This document shows, piece after piece, positions 7,646 through 15,474 of a DNA stretch of 64,000 nt. The notes beneath the pieces were generated by a model. That model was not told the DNA's origin. It was given only the letters and a program-made list of their open reading frames with translations, and did not search any database. The translations under genes were made by a program, and so were the position numbers. Position 1 is the stretch's first letter, and each line of letters starts with the position of its first letter. Source of the stretch: Bradyrhizobium sp. 200 (GTDB taxonomy: Bacteria; Pseudomonadota; Alphaproteobacteria; Rhizobiales; Xanthobacteraceae); the NCBI RefSeq assembly GCF_023100945.1, contig NZ_CP064689.1, forward strand, positions 806,001-870,000. Reading direction: 5' to 3'.

Positions 7646-10600
7646 ATGTTCGGTATACGTTATTACTATGGTGCTGCGCGCAGTGTGGGCGGCAAGCGGT
7701 TGCGCGCCGCGCTATTGGCCTCGACGGCTCTGGTGCTGGCAACGATGCTCCCGGCCACTGCGCAGGCGCAGGACGCGACATGGCTGGCCAATCCGGGCTC
7801 GGGTGACTTCTTCGTCGGGAGCAACTGGAGCGGGGGCAACGTGCCGGGAGGCACAGCCACGTTCGGCACCTCGGCCACGACCGCGCTGACGCTAGGCTCC
7901 GCGGGCTTCCTCGACGGCTGGACATTCAGTGCTGGCGCCTCGGATTACACGTTCACTGTCGGGGCAGCGCAGGCCTTTGCGGGAGTTGGCATCGTCATCA
8001 ACGGCGGCAGCGCCACCATCATCAATAACGACGCTGTGCAATTCAGTTTCAACAGCACGGCTGGCAGCGCCATCATCGTCAACAACAACACCCTGCAATT
8101 CAGCCACGACAGCACGGCCGGCAATGCCACCATCACCAATAATAATAATATGGAGTTCTTGAATGCCAGCACGGCGGGCAACGCTGGAATCACCAATGTT
8201 GGCACCCTGAATTTCTTTAATAGCAGCACGGCGGGCAGCGCCACGATTGCCAACACCACCGGTGCGCTGAATTTCGACTACACCAGCACGGCCGGTAACG
8301 CCACGATTGTCAACACCACCGGTACGCTGGATTTCTACGCCGACAGCAGCGCCGGCAATGCGACCATCACCAATCAGTTCATCGCGCGTTTCAACGGCAA
8401 CAGCACGGCTGGCAATGCGGCGATCACCAACAATGGCTTTCTGGGTTTCTTTGGCACCAGCACTGCGGGCAGCGCCGCCATCGTCAACAATAATAGTCTG
8501 GCTTTCTACGAATTCAGCACTGCGGGCAGCGCCACAATCACCAACAACGGTGGTCTGCAATTCTTCGGCAGCACCAATGCGGGCAGCGCCACCATCACCA
8601 ACAGCGGCTCCTTGGTCTTCTTCAACTCCAGCAATGCGGGCAATGCCACCCTTATCAACAATGCCGGAGGAGTGGTCGATTTCTCCTCTACTGCCGGCCT
8701 GAACAACGACGAAAAGCTGAGCGCTGGCTCGATCGCCGGGGCCGGCAGCTATGTCCTCGGCACCAACGAGTTGACGGTCGGCTCGAACAATCTTTCGACC
8801 GAGGTGAGCGGCGTCATCTCCGGCACCGGCTCGCTGGTCAAGACCGGCACGGGCACGCTGACCCTCTCCGGCACCAACACCTATAGCGGCGGCACCACCA
8901 TCAATGGCGGCACCTTGCAGCTTGGCGCTGTCGGTGCGGTCGGCTCCATTCTGGGGACAGTCACCGTCGACAGCGGGGGCGCATTCGGTGTCGTCAACGC
9001 CGACACCAGCGGCATCACCAGCATCATGAACAGCGGGAGCACATTTTTTCTCAGCAGCAACAGCGCCGGCAGCGCTGCCATCACCAACAACGGGAGCCTG
9101 TCGTTCAACAACTCCAGCACGGCGGGCGATGCCGCCATCACCAACAGCGGCATCCTCCAGACCGCCGACACCGGTTCGCTGGGCAACGCCACGATCACCA
9201 ATAACGCTTACCTTTACCTCCAAAACAATAGCACGGCCGGCAGCGCGACGATCACCAATAGCCAAATGATATTTTTCTATTACAGCTCGACGGCTGGAAC
9301 CGCCACGATCACCAACAATAGCAGCCTGAATTTCGGGAGTGATTCCAGCGCCGGCAGCGCGCACATCACCAACAACAGCGGCGGCGGTCTGTCTTTCTAC
9401 AACGCCAGCACGGCGGGCAGCGCTACCATCACCAACAGCGGTGGCCTGGAATTCTACCACACCAGCACGGCTGGCAATGCCGCCATCACCAACAACAGCG
9501 GCGGCGGTCTGTCTTTCTACAACGCCAGCACGGCGGGCAGCGCCACCATCACCAACAACTACGGCATTGGCTTCTACGACACCAGCACGGCCGGCAATGC
9601 CGCCATCACCAACAACAGCGGCGGCACCCTGGGCTTCAACAACGCCAGCTCGGCCGGCAGCGCCACCATCACCAACAGCGGCAACCTGGCATTCGGCAGC
9701 ACCAGCACGGCGGGCAACGCCAACATCACCAATAACAATAACCTGATCTTCTACGGCACGGCGGGCAGCGCCACCATCACCAACAATACCGGCGGCAGTA
9801 CCTTTTTTAGGAACAGCAGCGATGGCGGCAGCGCGCGGTTTATCAACAATGCCGGCAGCACGTTCGATATCTCCGGTCTGACGGCGTCGGGAACGGCCGC
9901 TGGCTCGATCGAGGGGGCTGGCAGCTATCGCCTCGGCGGGAAGACGCTCACCGTCGGCGGCAACAATCTGTCCACCACCGTCAGCGGTGTCATCGCAGAT
10001 GGCGGCACCAGCGGCGGCACCGGCGGCTCGCTGGTCAAGACCGGCGCGGGTACGCTAACCCTGACAGGGAGCAACACCTATACTGGCGGCACGACGATCT
10101 CGGGTGGCACGCTGGCGGTGAACGGCTCGATCCTGTCGTCGTCAGGGGTGACCGTGAATGCCGGCGGCACGCTCGGCGGCACCGGCACCGTCGGCAACAC
10201 CACGATCATGAGCGGCGGCAATCTGGCGGCCGGCAATTCGATCGGCACGCTCTCGATCAACGGCAATCTCACGTTCAATGCCGGCGGCATCTACACCGTC
10301 GAAGTCTCGCCCAGCGCCGCCGACCGCACCAATGTCACGGGCAGCGCGACCCTTACCGGCGCCACCGTGCAGGCGGTCGCGCTGATGCCCGCCAGCTTCA
10401 GGGCCCAGACCTACACCATCCTCAACGCCAGCGGCGGATTTGGCGGCACAGAGTTCGCCGGCCTCGACGTCACCAACAGCTTCCGTCCGGGCGCGCGCAA
10501 TCCGCACCTGACCTATGACGCCAACAACGTCTATCTCGTGCTCGATCCCGGCGAGATCATTTTGCCGTCGGGCACGAACGCCAACCAGGCGAGCGTCGCC

Positions 10601-11761
10601 GGCGGCATCAATCGCGCGGTGCTCGGCGGCGCGACGCCGCCGGCGGCCTTTGATATGCTGCTCAATCTCGACGGTACGCCGCTGAAGAATGCGCTGACGC
10701 AAATCTCCGGCGAAACGGCGACCGGCGCGCAGCAGAGCACGTTCAACGCCATGGCCATGTTCATGGGACAGATGACCGATCCGTTCATCGACGGGCGCGG
10801 CGACATGGTTGCTTCTCTTCAGGGCGTATCCTCGTACGCCGCCGATGGCGCAGCACGGCGCGCTGCCGTGGCGCGCGATGCCTTTGCCGCGATCCCGCCG
10901 GCTGTGCCGACAAGCTTCGAGCAGCGCTGGAACGTCTGGGCCGCAGGTTTCGGCGGATCGCAGACATCATCCGGTAACACCGCACTTGGATCGAACGGCG
11001 CGACGAGCCGTCTGTTTGGGACCGCCGCCGGGGCCGATTACTGGTTCTCGGCACATACGCTCGCCGGCTTTGCGCTGGCCGGCGGCGGGACCAATTTTTC
11101 CGTCGTCAATGGCGGTACGGGACGATCCGACCTGTTTCAGGCCGGAGCGTTCGTGCGCCACCACAATGGTCCCGCTTATCTCTCCGCCGCGCTGGCCTAC
11201 GGCTGGCAGGACGTCACCACTGACCGTACTGTGACGATCGCGGGCATCGACCGGCTGCAGGCGCGCTTCCAGGCCAACACCTTCGCGGGCCGTGTCGAAG
11301 GCGGCTACCGGTTCGCAACGCCGTGGATGGGCATCACGCCTTACGCCGCAGGCCAGGTCACGTCGTTCCAGCTTCCAGCCTATGCGGAAAGCGTGCTGTC
11401 CGGCGCCAACACCTTTGCCTTGAGTTACGGCGCGAAAACCGTCACCGCCTCGCGCAGCGAGTTGGGATTGCGCACCGACAGATCATGGGCCGCGGGCGAC
11501 GCCATCCTGACGCTGCGCGGGCGCGCGGCGTGGGCGCATGATTTCAACCCAGATCGTGCGGCCGCCGCGACGTTCCAGACCCTGCCGGGCGCGAGTTTTG
11601 TGATCAACGGCGCAGCGCAGGCGAAAGACGCAGCGCTGGCCACCGCCTCCGCCGAAATGAAATGGCGCAACGGTCTCTCGGTCGGCGCCACCTTCGAAGG
11701 CGAATTCTCGAACATCACCCGCAGCTACGCCGGCAAGGGAATCGTGCGCTATGTGTGGTGA
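7646..11761 (+). CDS. Type V (autotransporter) outer-membrane protein with a highly repetitive beta-helix passenger
   Basis: 1371 residues. An extended signal peptide (residues 1-42, basic 'KRLRAALLASTALVLATMLP') is followed by a long Asn/Thr/Ser/Gly-rich passenger made of about two dozen near-identical rungs of 19-22 residues with the core 'STAGSATITNN'. Two copies of the passenger-associated motif 'LVKTGTGTLTLSGTNTY' occur near residues 397 and 800. The C-terminal about 280 residues (from 'RWNVWAAGFGGSQ') are an autotransporter beta-barrel, ending in aromatic Trp (RYVW) as expected for BAM-dependent insertion. I chose the ATG at 7646 because the signal peptide begins there; the frame is open further upstream. 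No protease or lipase motif is visible in the passenger, so an adhesin-like role is likelier than an enzymatic one. Confidence 0.92.
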   Translation: MFGIRYYYGAARSVGGKRLRAALLASTALVLATMLPATAQAQDATWLANPGSGDFFVGSNWSGGNVPGGTATFGTSATTALTLGSAGFLDGWTFSAGASDYTFTVGAAQAFAGVGIVINGGSATIINNDAVQFSFNSTAGSAIIVNNNTLQFSHDSTAGNATITNNNNMEFLNASTAGNAGITNVGTLNFFNSSTAGSATIANTTGALNFDYTSTAGNATIVNTTGTLDFYADSSAGNATITNQFIARFNGNSTAGNAAITNNGFLGFFGTSTAGSAAIVNNNSLAFYEFSTAGSATITNNGGLQFFGSTNAGSATITNSGSLVFFNSSNAGNATLINNAGGVVDFSSTAGLNNDEKLSAGSIAGAGSYVLGTNELTVGSNNLSTEVSGVISGTGSLVKTGTGTLTLSGTNTYSGGTTINGGTLQLGAVGAVGSILGTVTVDSGGAFGVVNADTSGITSIMNSGSTFFLSSNSAGSAAITNNGSLSFNNSSTAGDAAITNSGILQTADTGSLGNATITNNAYLYLQNNSTAGSATITNSQMIFFYYSSTAGTATITNNSSLNFGSDSSAGSAHITNNSGGGLSFYNASTAGSATITNSGGLEFYHTSTAGNAAITNNSGGGLSFYNASTAGSATITNNYGIGFYDTSTAGNAAITNNSGGTLGFNNASSAGSATITNSGNLAFGSTSTAGNANITNNNNLIFYGTAGSATITNNTGGSTFFRNSSDGGSARFINNAGSTFDISGLTASGTAAGSIEGAGSYRLGGKTLTVGGNNLSTTVSGVIADGGTSGGTGGSLVKTGAGTLTLTGSNTYTGGTTISGGTLAVNGSILSSSGVTVNAGGTLGGTGTVGNTTIMSGGNLAAGNSIGTLSINGNLTFNAGGIYTVEVSPSAADRTNVTGSATLTGATVQAVALMPASFRAQTYTILNASGGFGGTEFAGLDVTNSFRPGARNPHLTYDANNVYLVLDPGEIILPSGTNANQASVAGGINRAVLGGATPPAAFDMLLNLDGTPLKNALTQISGETATGAQQSTFNAMAMFMGQMTDPFIDGRGDMVASLQGVSSYAADGAARRAAVARDAFAAIPPAVPTSFEQRWNVWAAGFGGSQTSSGNTALGSNGATSRLFGTAAGADYWFSAHTLAGFALAGGGTNFSVVNGGTGRSDLFQAGAFVRHHNGPAYLSAALAYGWQDVTTDRTVTIAGIDRLQARFQANTFAGRVEGGYRFATPWMGITPYAAGQVTSFQLPAYAESVLSGANTFALSYGAKTVTASRSELGLRTDRSWAAGDAILTLRGRAAWAHDFNPDRAAAATFQTLPGASFVINGAAQAKDAALATASAEMKWRNGLSVGATFEGEFSNITRSYAGKGIVRYVW
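8015..9800 (+). repeat. Intragenic tandem repeats encoding the STAGSATITNN rungs
   Basis: Degenerate repeats of roughly 57-69 bases in two blocks (about 8015-8690 and 9010-9800), separated by a passenger-associated motif. A 120-base higher-order unit is visible in the second block: bases 9364-9423 and 9484-9543 are identical over 60 bases, and a third diverged copy follows at 9604. Such arrays are prone to in-frame expansion and contraction. Confidence 0.9.
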
Positions 11762-11786
11762 ATTTCACAATCGGACCGGTATCTGC

Positions 11787-12038
11787 ATGCTAAAATCAAT
11801 TCGCCCCGCCCACGACCAGGCCTTCGAAGAAGCCGATCAGCCCGCAGAGCAAGGACCGAACTGTATGGACGATGTCCTGAACCTCGCCCAGGTCAAGGCC
11901 GAGCTGTCCTATCTCAATCGTCTGGAGGAAAGACGCGAGACCAATGTGGCGAACTTGAAGCGCCTGAAGGAAGCTCGTGACGCTCTGCTTGGCAAGGGAA
12001 GTGAAGTCGCGGGGGGCTCAATCTCACGAAGTTCCTAG
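11787..12038 (+). CDS. Small hypothetical protein
   Basis: 83 residues from the ATG at 11787, or 57 from the ATG at 11865, which has AAGGA upstream and is the better start by ribosome site. No recognised domain. The C-terminal half ('VKAELSYLNRLEERRETNVANLKRLKEARDALLG') is charged and heptad-like, so it probably forms a helix or coiled coil. It begins 26 bases after the autotransporter stop and may be cotranscribed with it. Codon use is GC-rich at third positions like its neighbours, which supports a real gene, but I know no family for it. Confidence 0.45.
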   Translation: MLKSIRPAHDQAFEEADQPAEQGPNCMDDVLNLAQVKAELSYLNRLEERRETNVANLKRLKEARDALLGKGSEVAGGSISRSS

Positions 12039-12171
12039 AGCAGGATCAGAATAGGTCGGGTCGTGACGACGGATCATCTCGTGCCTCGGACGCAAGCGGC
12101 GTGAGTGCTGCGAGCCGGGGCCCATTCTACTTTGCATGGGGTTGTTTTCGCGATTTTGTTTCTGGGCCCTG

Positions 12172-12240
12172 CGGAGCCTGTCATCGGGCGGCGCTTCGCG
12201 CCGACCCTTGGCTCGCAATGACGGTTGAGATTATCAACCG
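12172..12240. repeat. Partial palindromic repeat next to amidase fragment
   Basis: A short GC-rich hairpin (gggcggcgc/gcgccgaccc, 12186-12207) runs into the right-hand end of the REP-like element (gctcgcaatgacggttgag, 12211-12229). The left arm of the REP element is missing. The sequence from 12211 onward matches 17524 onward, including the flanking gattatca, so repeat end and amidase fragment were apparently copied or retained together. Confidence 0.65.
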
Positions 12241-12375
12241 CGCGTCACGTGCACACCGGGCCTCTCGCCCGCATTCCACTTGCCGCCGATCGCGCGCTCG
12301 ATCTGCGCCGCCAGTTGCAATAGCAGCCCGTCATTGGCCTGCGGTCCCTTCGAAAACAGCTCGGGACCTTGAAAC
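12234..12375 (-). pseudogene. Remnant of an amidase gene (C-terminal end only)
   Basis: On the minus strand this translates to 'QANDGLLLQLAAQIERAIG' followed by 'GKWNAGERPGVHVTRG', nearly identical to the last about 34 residues of the intact amidase at 17557-19032. Upstream, 'ELFSKGP' continues in frame for a few codons in the style of other amidase C-termini, then similarity ends at about 12375. At DNA level the match to the intact gene is roughly 85 percent by eye, so this is either an old duplication or the leftover of a second, paralogous amidase gene. It lacks every catalytic part and cannot be an enzyme. Confidence 0.75.
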
Positions 12376-12465
12376 ATGATCGGGGAAGAGGCGGAACCTT
12401 TTTTCACCGGTCCGCGAGACCGGTTCATCGTGACATCAGTGGCGGCCGCCGAGCGGCAGCGTCTT

Positions 12466-12744
12466 TCAGGACCGGAAATCTATGCTGCGCACGATGATGC
12501 CGGGCGGATTCCCTTCGAACTCGCGAGCCAGGAATTTGCGGGACGCGCACGCCTCGATCCGATCCCGCAACCGCGCGAACTGTTCCTCGCGCTGGCCTGC
12601 CGGCGTCCGCGGCACGTGCTCCAGATCGTCCATCGCCGAAGCGCTGACGGCGCAGGGCACTTCCTTGCCGCCGTCCATCATGGAGAACAGCAGGACCATC
12701 CGGTCGTCGTCATAGCCTCGGATGTTGCCGCGCGCGAACGTCAT
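12466..12744 (-). CDS. DUF1488 family protein
   Basis: 92 residues. It opens 'MTFARGNIRGYDDDRMVLLFSMMDGGKEVPCAVSASAMDDL', which matches the pattern of DUF1488 proteins (an aromatic/Asp-rich start, then a 'V.F...DGG..V.C.VS..AL' strand-rich core). Function unknown for the family. The ATG at 12744 has a good ribosome site (GGGAGGAG eight bases upstream). It is the last of a run of small minus-strand genes spanning 12466-13598 and may be cotranscribed with them. Confidence 0.78.
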   Translation of the reverse strand: MTFARGNIRGYDDDRMVLLFSMMDGGKEVPCAVSASAMDDLEHVPRTPAGQREEQFARLRDRIEACASRKFLAREFEGNPPGIIVRSIDFRS

Positions 12745-12771
12745 CAGGCTCTCCTCCCGAACGGAGCGGAC

Positions 12772-12951
12772 TTAACTCTTCTTTTTCGCCACCGGCGGAT
12801 TGATTTCAGCGATCCTGCGCAAGCAGTCCGCTTCGGAAGAATGCGGGCCCGAGACGAAGGTTCCGCTGACCTTGGTCGAGTACCAGCCGGACTCCACACC
12901 GAGGCGAAGCGATTCTTCTGTCATGACGTGACGGGGCGAGAGATTTTGCAT
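12772..12951 (-). CDS. Small hypothetical protein
   Basis: 59 residues from the ATG at 12951; a shorter ATG start at 12924 gives 50 residues. The core 'ESLRLGVESGWYSTKVSGTFVSGPHSSEADCLRRIAEINPP' looks like a compact conserved fold, but I cannot name a family. The frame stays open upstream to a TTG at 13074 that overlaps the next gene; that longer version is less likely because the extra residues are low-quality, basic and Pro-rich. It lies 27 bases before the DUF1488 gene on the same strand. Confidence 0.55.
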   Translation of the reverse strand: MQNLSPRHVMTEESLRLGVESGWYSTKVSGTFVSGPHSSEADCLRRIAEINPPVAKKKS

Positions 12952-13036
12952 CAGGTGCTTTCGGTTGGGCCGTTCGATTTTGGTCGGAACGAGCTGGGTG
13001 AAGTGCTTCGGTTGTTGAGCCGGAACATCGGCTTGT

Positions 13037-13336
13037 TCAGGTCTCTTCCCCGGAGAGTCGGGTGAGGTCCGCAAGCACCGCGGTCACGAGGTCGCGGTGA
13101 TGGGTATCGGTCGGCGGCAGGCCGGCCGAATACAGGTTGAGCACGTAGCGCGCCTTGGCCACTGCCTCGGGCCACGAGGTGGCCGGCACAGCAAGGAGCT
13201 GGAGTTCGACAACGCCTTGCTTGTCACGCAACAGTTTCGCGTTGGCCTCGACTTCGGCAAGCACACGACGGATATCGGTTGCCTTCTGCGCCGCCATGCC
13301 GCGATGTTTGTCCAGCTCGATCGGGGTCTCAGTCAC
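13037..13336 (-). CDS. Hypothetical protein, 99 residues
   Basis: GTG start at 13336, overlapping the end of the upstream gene by eight bases, which suggests translational coupling. The predicted protein is mostly helical: a charged N-terminal helix ('KATDIRRVLAEVEANAKLLRDKQGVVELQLL') followed by 'WPEAVAKARYVLNLYSA' and a C-terminal helix 'HHRDLVTAVLADLTRL'. No signal peptide or membrane segment. I do not recognise a named family. Its partner is the 89-residue protein encoded immediately upstream. Confidence 0.65.
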   Translation of the reverse strand: MTETPIELDKHRGMAAQKATDIRRVLAEVEANAKLLRDKQGVVELQLLAVPATSWPEAVAKARYVLNLYSAGLPPTDTHHRDLVTAVLADLTRLSGEET

Positions 13337-13598
13337 GCGGCGCGCTCGCGTCGATGCGTTGCGCGTCGGACAGATCGATCGAACTGATCGAGATCATTTC
13401 CATCGCGGAACGTTGCGGCGGCGCACCGGGCACCATGATCATGGTGGCGACCCGCCGAAAGCACGGAAACGAAAGGCCCTCGATCATCTCCTCGTCGGTG
13501 ACGATTTCGTAAGCTCCCGGTGCGAGCTGCCGGTCGATACCCTTGATGTGGAAGGGATGCCTGAAATGAACCGTTTCCCGTCGCGTGCGCGTGGTCAT
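13329..13598 (-). CDS. Conserved hypothetical protein, 89 residues
   Basis: ATG start at 13598. The sequence 'RRETVHFRHPFHIKGIDRQL' followed by 'PGAYEIVTDEEMIEGL' and 'SFPCFRRVATMIMVPG' is a beta-rich pattern I associate with small conserved proteins of Bradyrhizobium and relatives; no function is known to me. It is the first gene of the overlapping small-gene set 12466-13598. Codon use matches the surrounding chromosome. Confidence 0.72.
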   Translation of the reverse strand: MTTRTRRETVHFRHPFHIKGIDRQLAPGAYEIVTDEEMIEGLSFPCFRRVATMIMVPGAPPQRSAMEMISISSIDLSDAQRIDASAPRD

Positions 13599-13791
13599 GC
13601 CGGCAGCCCGGCGAATCTGCGCACGAAGTCATGAGGTTTTGCGGACATCGTCGCAGCGTGCGCGCTTTGGCGGCAATTAGCCATCGTTTTCTCTGCGGCC
13701 GGCCTCATTTGTCCGAATAACCCGGCCGAAGCCTTGTATCGGGTGGTTTCGTAGCCATTTCGAGCAGTCAGCAGGCTGAAAGGCATTTCGA

Positions 13792-14598
13792 ATGAAGATT
13801 CGCGTCGGATTCGAAATGCTCTACGATTTCCCGCAGCCGACGCCGATGATCATGGTGCTGGGCATACACTTCACCCGTGCGTCCGACGTCGTCGTGCCGG
13901 ATTTCCTCACCACGAGCCCTGCGGTCGAGATCACGCCCTATCGCGACATGTTCGGCAATTGGTGCAGCCGCATGGTTGCACCTGCCGGCCGCGTGCGTCT
14001 GGCGGCCGATGGCGTCGTTCGCGACAGCGGTCTGCCCGATCCGGTGTTTACTTCAGCGATTCAGCACGCGGTCGAGGATCTGCCCGCGGATACCCTGGTC
14101 TATCTGCTCGGCAGCCGCTATTGCGAGACCGACCGGCTTTCGGAAATCGCCTGGCGATTGTTCGAGAAAACAGCGCCAGGCTGGACGCGGGTCCAGGCGA
14201 TCTGCGATTTCGTGCACCGTCACATCGCGTTCGGATATGAGCACGCTCGCGCCAGCAAGACGGCGTGGGAGGCTTACGAGGAAGGCAAGGGCGTCTGCCG
14301 CGATTACGCCCATCTCGCCGTCGCGTTCTGCCGCTGCATGAACATTCCCGCGCGCTATTGCACGGGGTATCTCAGCGACATCGGCACGCCGAAGCCCTGG
14401 GCCGTGGGGGATTTTGCCGGCTGGTTCGAGGCCTATCTCGGCGGGCATTGGCGCACCTTCGATCCCCGCAACAACGTGCCGAGGATCGGCCGCGTTCTGA
14501 TCGCGCAGGGGCGCGATGCTTCCGATGTCCCGATCACCCAGACGTTCGGGCCAAACACGTTGGTCAGCTTCAAAGTCTGGACCGACGAGATCGTGTGA
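13792..14598 (+). CDS. Transglutaminase-like superfamily protein
   Basis: 268 residues, probably cytoplasmic (no signal peptide). The N-terminal half is the beta-rich region usual in bacterial transglutaminase-like proteins. The papain-like core has the catalytic Cys169 in 'GVCRDYAH' and Asp224 in 'FDPRNN'. The position where most members have His ('DFHAW') reads 'DFAGW' (Ala209), so the canonical Cys-His-Asp triad looks incomplete. Other members of this proteobacterial subgroup also vary here, so it may be a subfamily trait rather than damage. It could be a protease or a pseudoenzyme. Divergent from the small-gene set 12466-13598. Confidence 0.85.
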   Translation: MKIRVGFEMLYDFPQPTPMIMVLGIHFTRASDVVVPDFLTTSPAVEITPYRDMFGNWCSRMVAPAGRVRLAADGVVRDSGLPDPVFTSAIQHAVEDLPADTLVYLLGSRYCETDRLSEIAWRLFEKTAPGWTRVQAICDFVHRHIAFGYEHARASKTAWEAYEEGKGVCRDYAHLAVAFCRCMNIPARYCTGYLSDIGTPKPWAVGDFAGWFEAYLGGHWRTFDPRNNVPRIGRVLIAQGRDASDVPITQTFGPNTLVSFKVWTDEIV

Positions 14599-14662
14599 CG
14601 AGGGATTTTCTCGCGCCGAACCGCTCGTCTCCACCCCGATGACACCGCCATAGCGGGGCTTG

Positions 14663-14890
14663 CTAACTCAGCAAGGTACGGATCTTCATGGCGGAATCAT
14701 AGATCTCGATCTGAAGATATGGGTAGGCGGACTTCAGCTTCCGGCCGGCGGCTTCGGCAGCGTCGGCGGTGTCAAACTCCGACTTGAAATGGCCGTCGAC
14801 AATCGTTGCGAACCCTTCGGTAGGCGGCCTGTCGGCGCGTGTGGCTTTCTTCGGTTCTGGCTCGTCAATGGAGAGAAGAGGTTTTTTCAT
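14663..14890 (-). CDS. Small hypothetical protein, 75 residues
   Basis: Starts at an ATG at 14890 preceded by a clear GGAAGGAA ribosome site at good spacing, which is the main argument that it is real. The N-terminus is Lys/Pro-rich ('KKPLLSIDEPEPKKATRADRPP'), followed by a compact segment 'GFATIVDGHFKSEFDTADAAEAAGRKLKSAYP' that looks like an alpha/beta fold. No family recognised. It is alone between two plus-strand genes. Confidence 0.65.
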   Translation of the reverse strand: MKKPLLSIDEPEPKKATRADRPPTEGFATIVDGHFKSEFDTADAAEAAGRKLKSAYPYLQIEIYDSAMKIRTLLS

Positions 14891-15234
14891 CGTTATTCCT
14901 TCCGCGAATCGCCGCGACTATTTCTCCGGATGCGGATCTGTGGCTGGCCTGAACTGACGGTTGATATGTTGGAAGATGGAAAGTTGTTGTTTCCGATCAT
15001 GCCCGACAGGCTGGACCTCGCCAGAATCGGCCCAGATGCCCATCACCTTGCTTTGGCAGCCAGGGATGGGTGGTGATGGGTGCAGCAGACGCTCTTTGTG
15101 CCGGGATGTCGAGGGATGTTTTTGCTCGCTATGTCAGGAACGTAAGCCTAGAATCGGCTTTCACCGCGTTTCCCATGACGTCGGCGGCTGATTGTGTCCA
15201 GTTCCGACGTCACCATCGAACCAGGGAGATCGAC
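14891..15234. other. Intergenic region of 344 bases
   Basis: Contains the promoter side of the minus-strand gene at 14663-14890 and the leader of the Lys-rich peptide gene at 15235. A short open stretch around 14967-15076 (reading 'MLEDGKLLFPIMPDRLD...') has no ribosome site and no family I know; I do not call it. Nothing else recognisable. Confidence 0.5.
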
Positions 15235-15369
15235 ATGGCCAAGGGCGAGCAAAGAAGCAATCGGGAAGCCAAGAAACCCAAGAAAGAGAAGATCAAGGTG
15301 ATTGCCGCGGCGCCAAGCCAGAAGGGCGCAGGCTGGCAGCCGTCCTTGGGTTCCGGCAAAAAGAAATAA
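15235..15369 (+). CDS. Small Lys-rich protein, 44 residues
   Basis: ATG at 15235 with AGGGAGA seven bases upstream. The product 'MAKGEQRSNREAKKPKKEK' continues with 'IKVIAAAPSQKGAGWQPSLG' and ends GKKK. It is very basic and probably unstructured. Short peptides beginning MAKGQ.RSN.E.KKPK are common in alphaproteobacteria and are usually left as hypothetical. A nucleic-acid-binding role is only a guess from the charge. Confidence 0.75.
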   Translation: MAKGEQRSNREAKKPKKEKIKVIAAAPSQKGAGWQPSLGSGKKK

Positions 15370-15380
15370 TGACGGGTGCC

Positions 15381-15445
15381 TATAGCGTTTTCGAGCGAAG
15401 TGGGTACCGGTTCGCGTGAAGAAAACGCGTCAAAACAAGAATCTG
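15381..15445. repeat. Dispersed rhizobial intergenic repeat with gcgttttc/gaaaacgc hairpin
   Basis: Inverted arms gcgttttc (15385-15392) and gaaaacgc (15421-15428) flank 'gagcgaagtgggtaccgg'. I recognise this as a very common dispersed element in Bradyrhizobium and related genomes. Only one copy is in this window, so the repeat status rests on memory rather than on the sequence shown. It lies directly after the Lys-rich peptide gene and could serve as a terminator. Confidence 0.6.
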
Positions 15446-15474
15446 GGCCGGGCCTTATCGACTCGCGGTTGCCC

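Noticed and set aside
7892..9460. 522-codon open frame antisense to the autotransporter passenger
   Set aside because: It mirrors the GC-rich repeated passenger, has a repeated low-complexity translation and no start signal or domain.
8015..9800. CRISPR-like look of regularly spaced repeats
   Set aside because: The repeats are in frame, degenerate and encode beta-helix rungs; spacers are not unique and there are no cas genes.
14967..15076. Possible peptide or remnant reading MLEDGKLLFPIMPDR
   Set aside because: No ribosome site, no recognised family, and only 36 codons.
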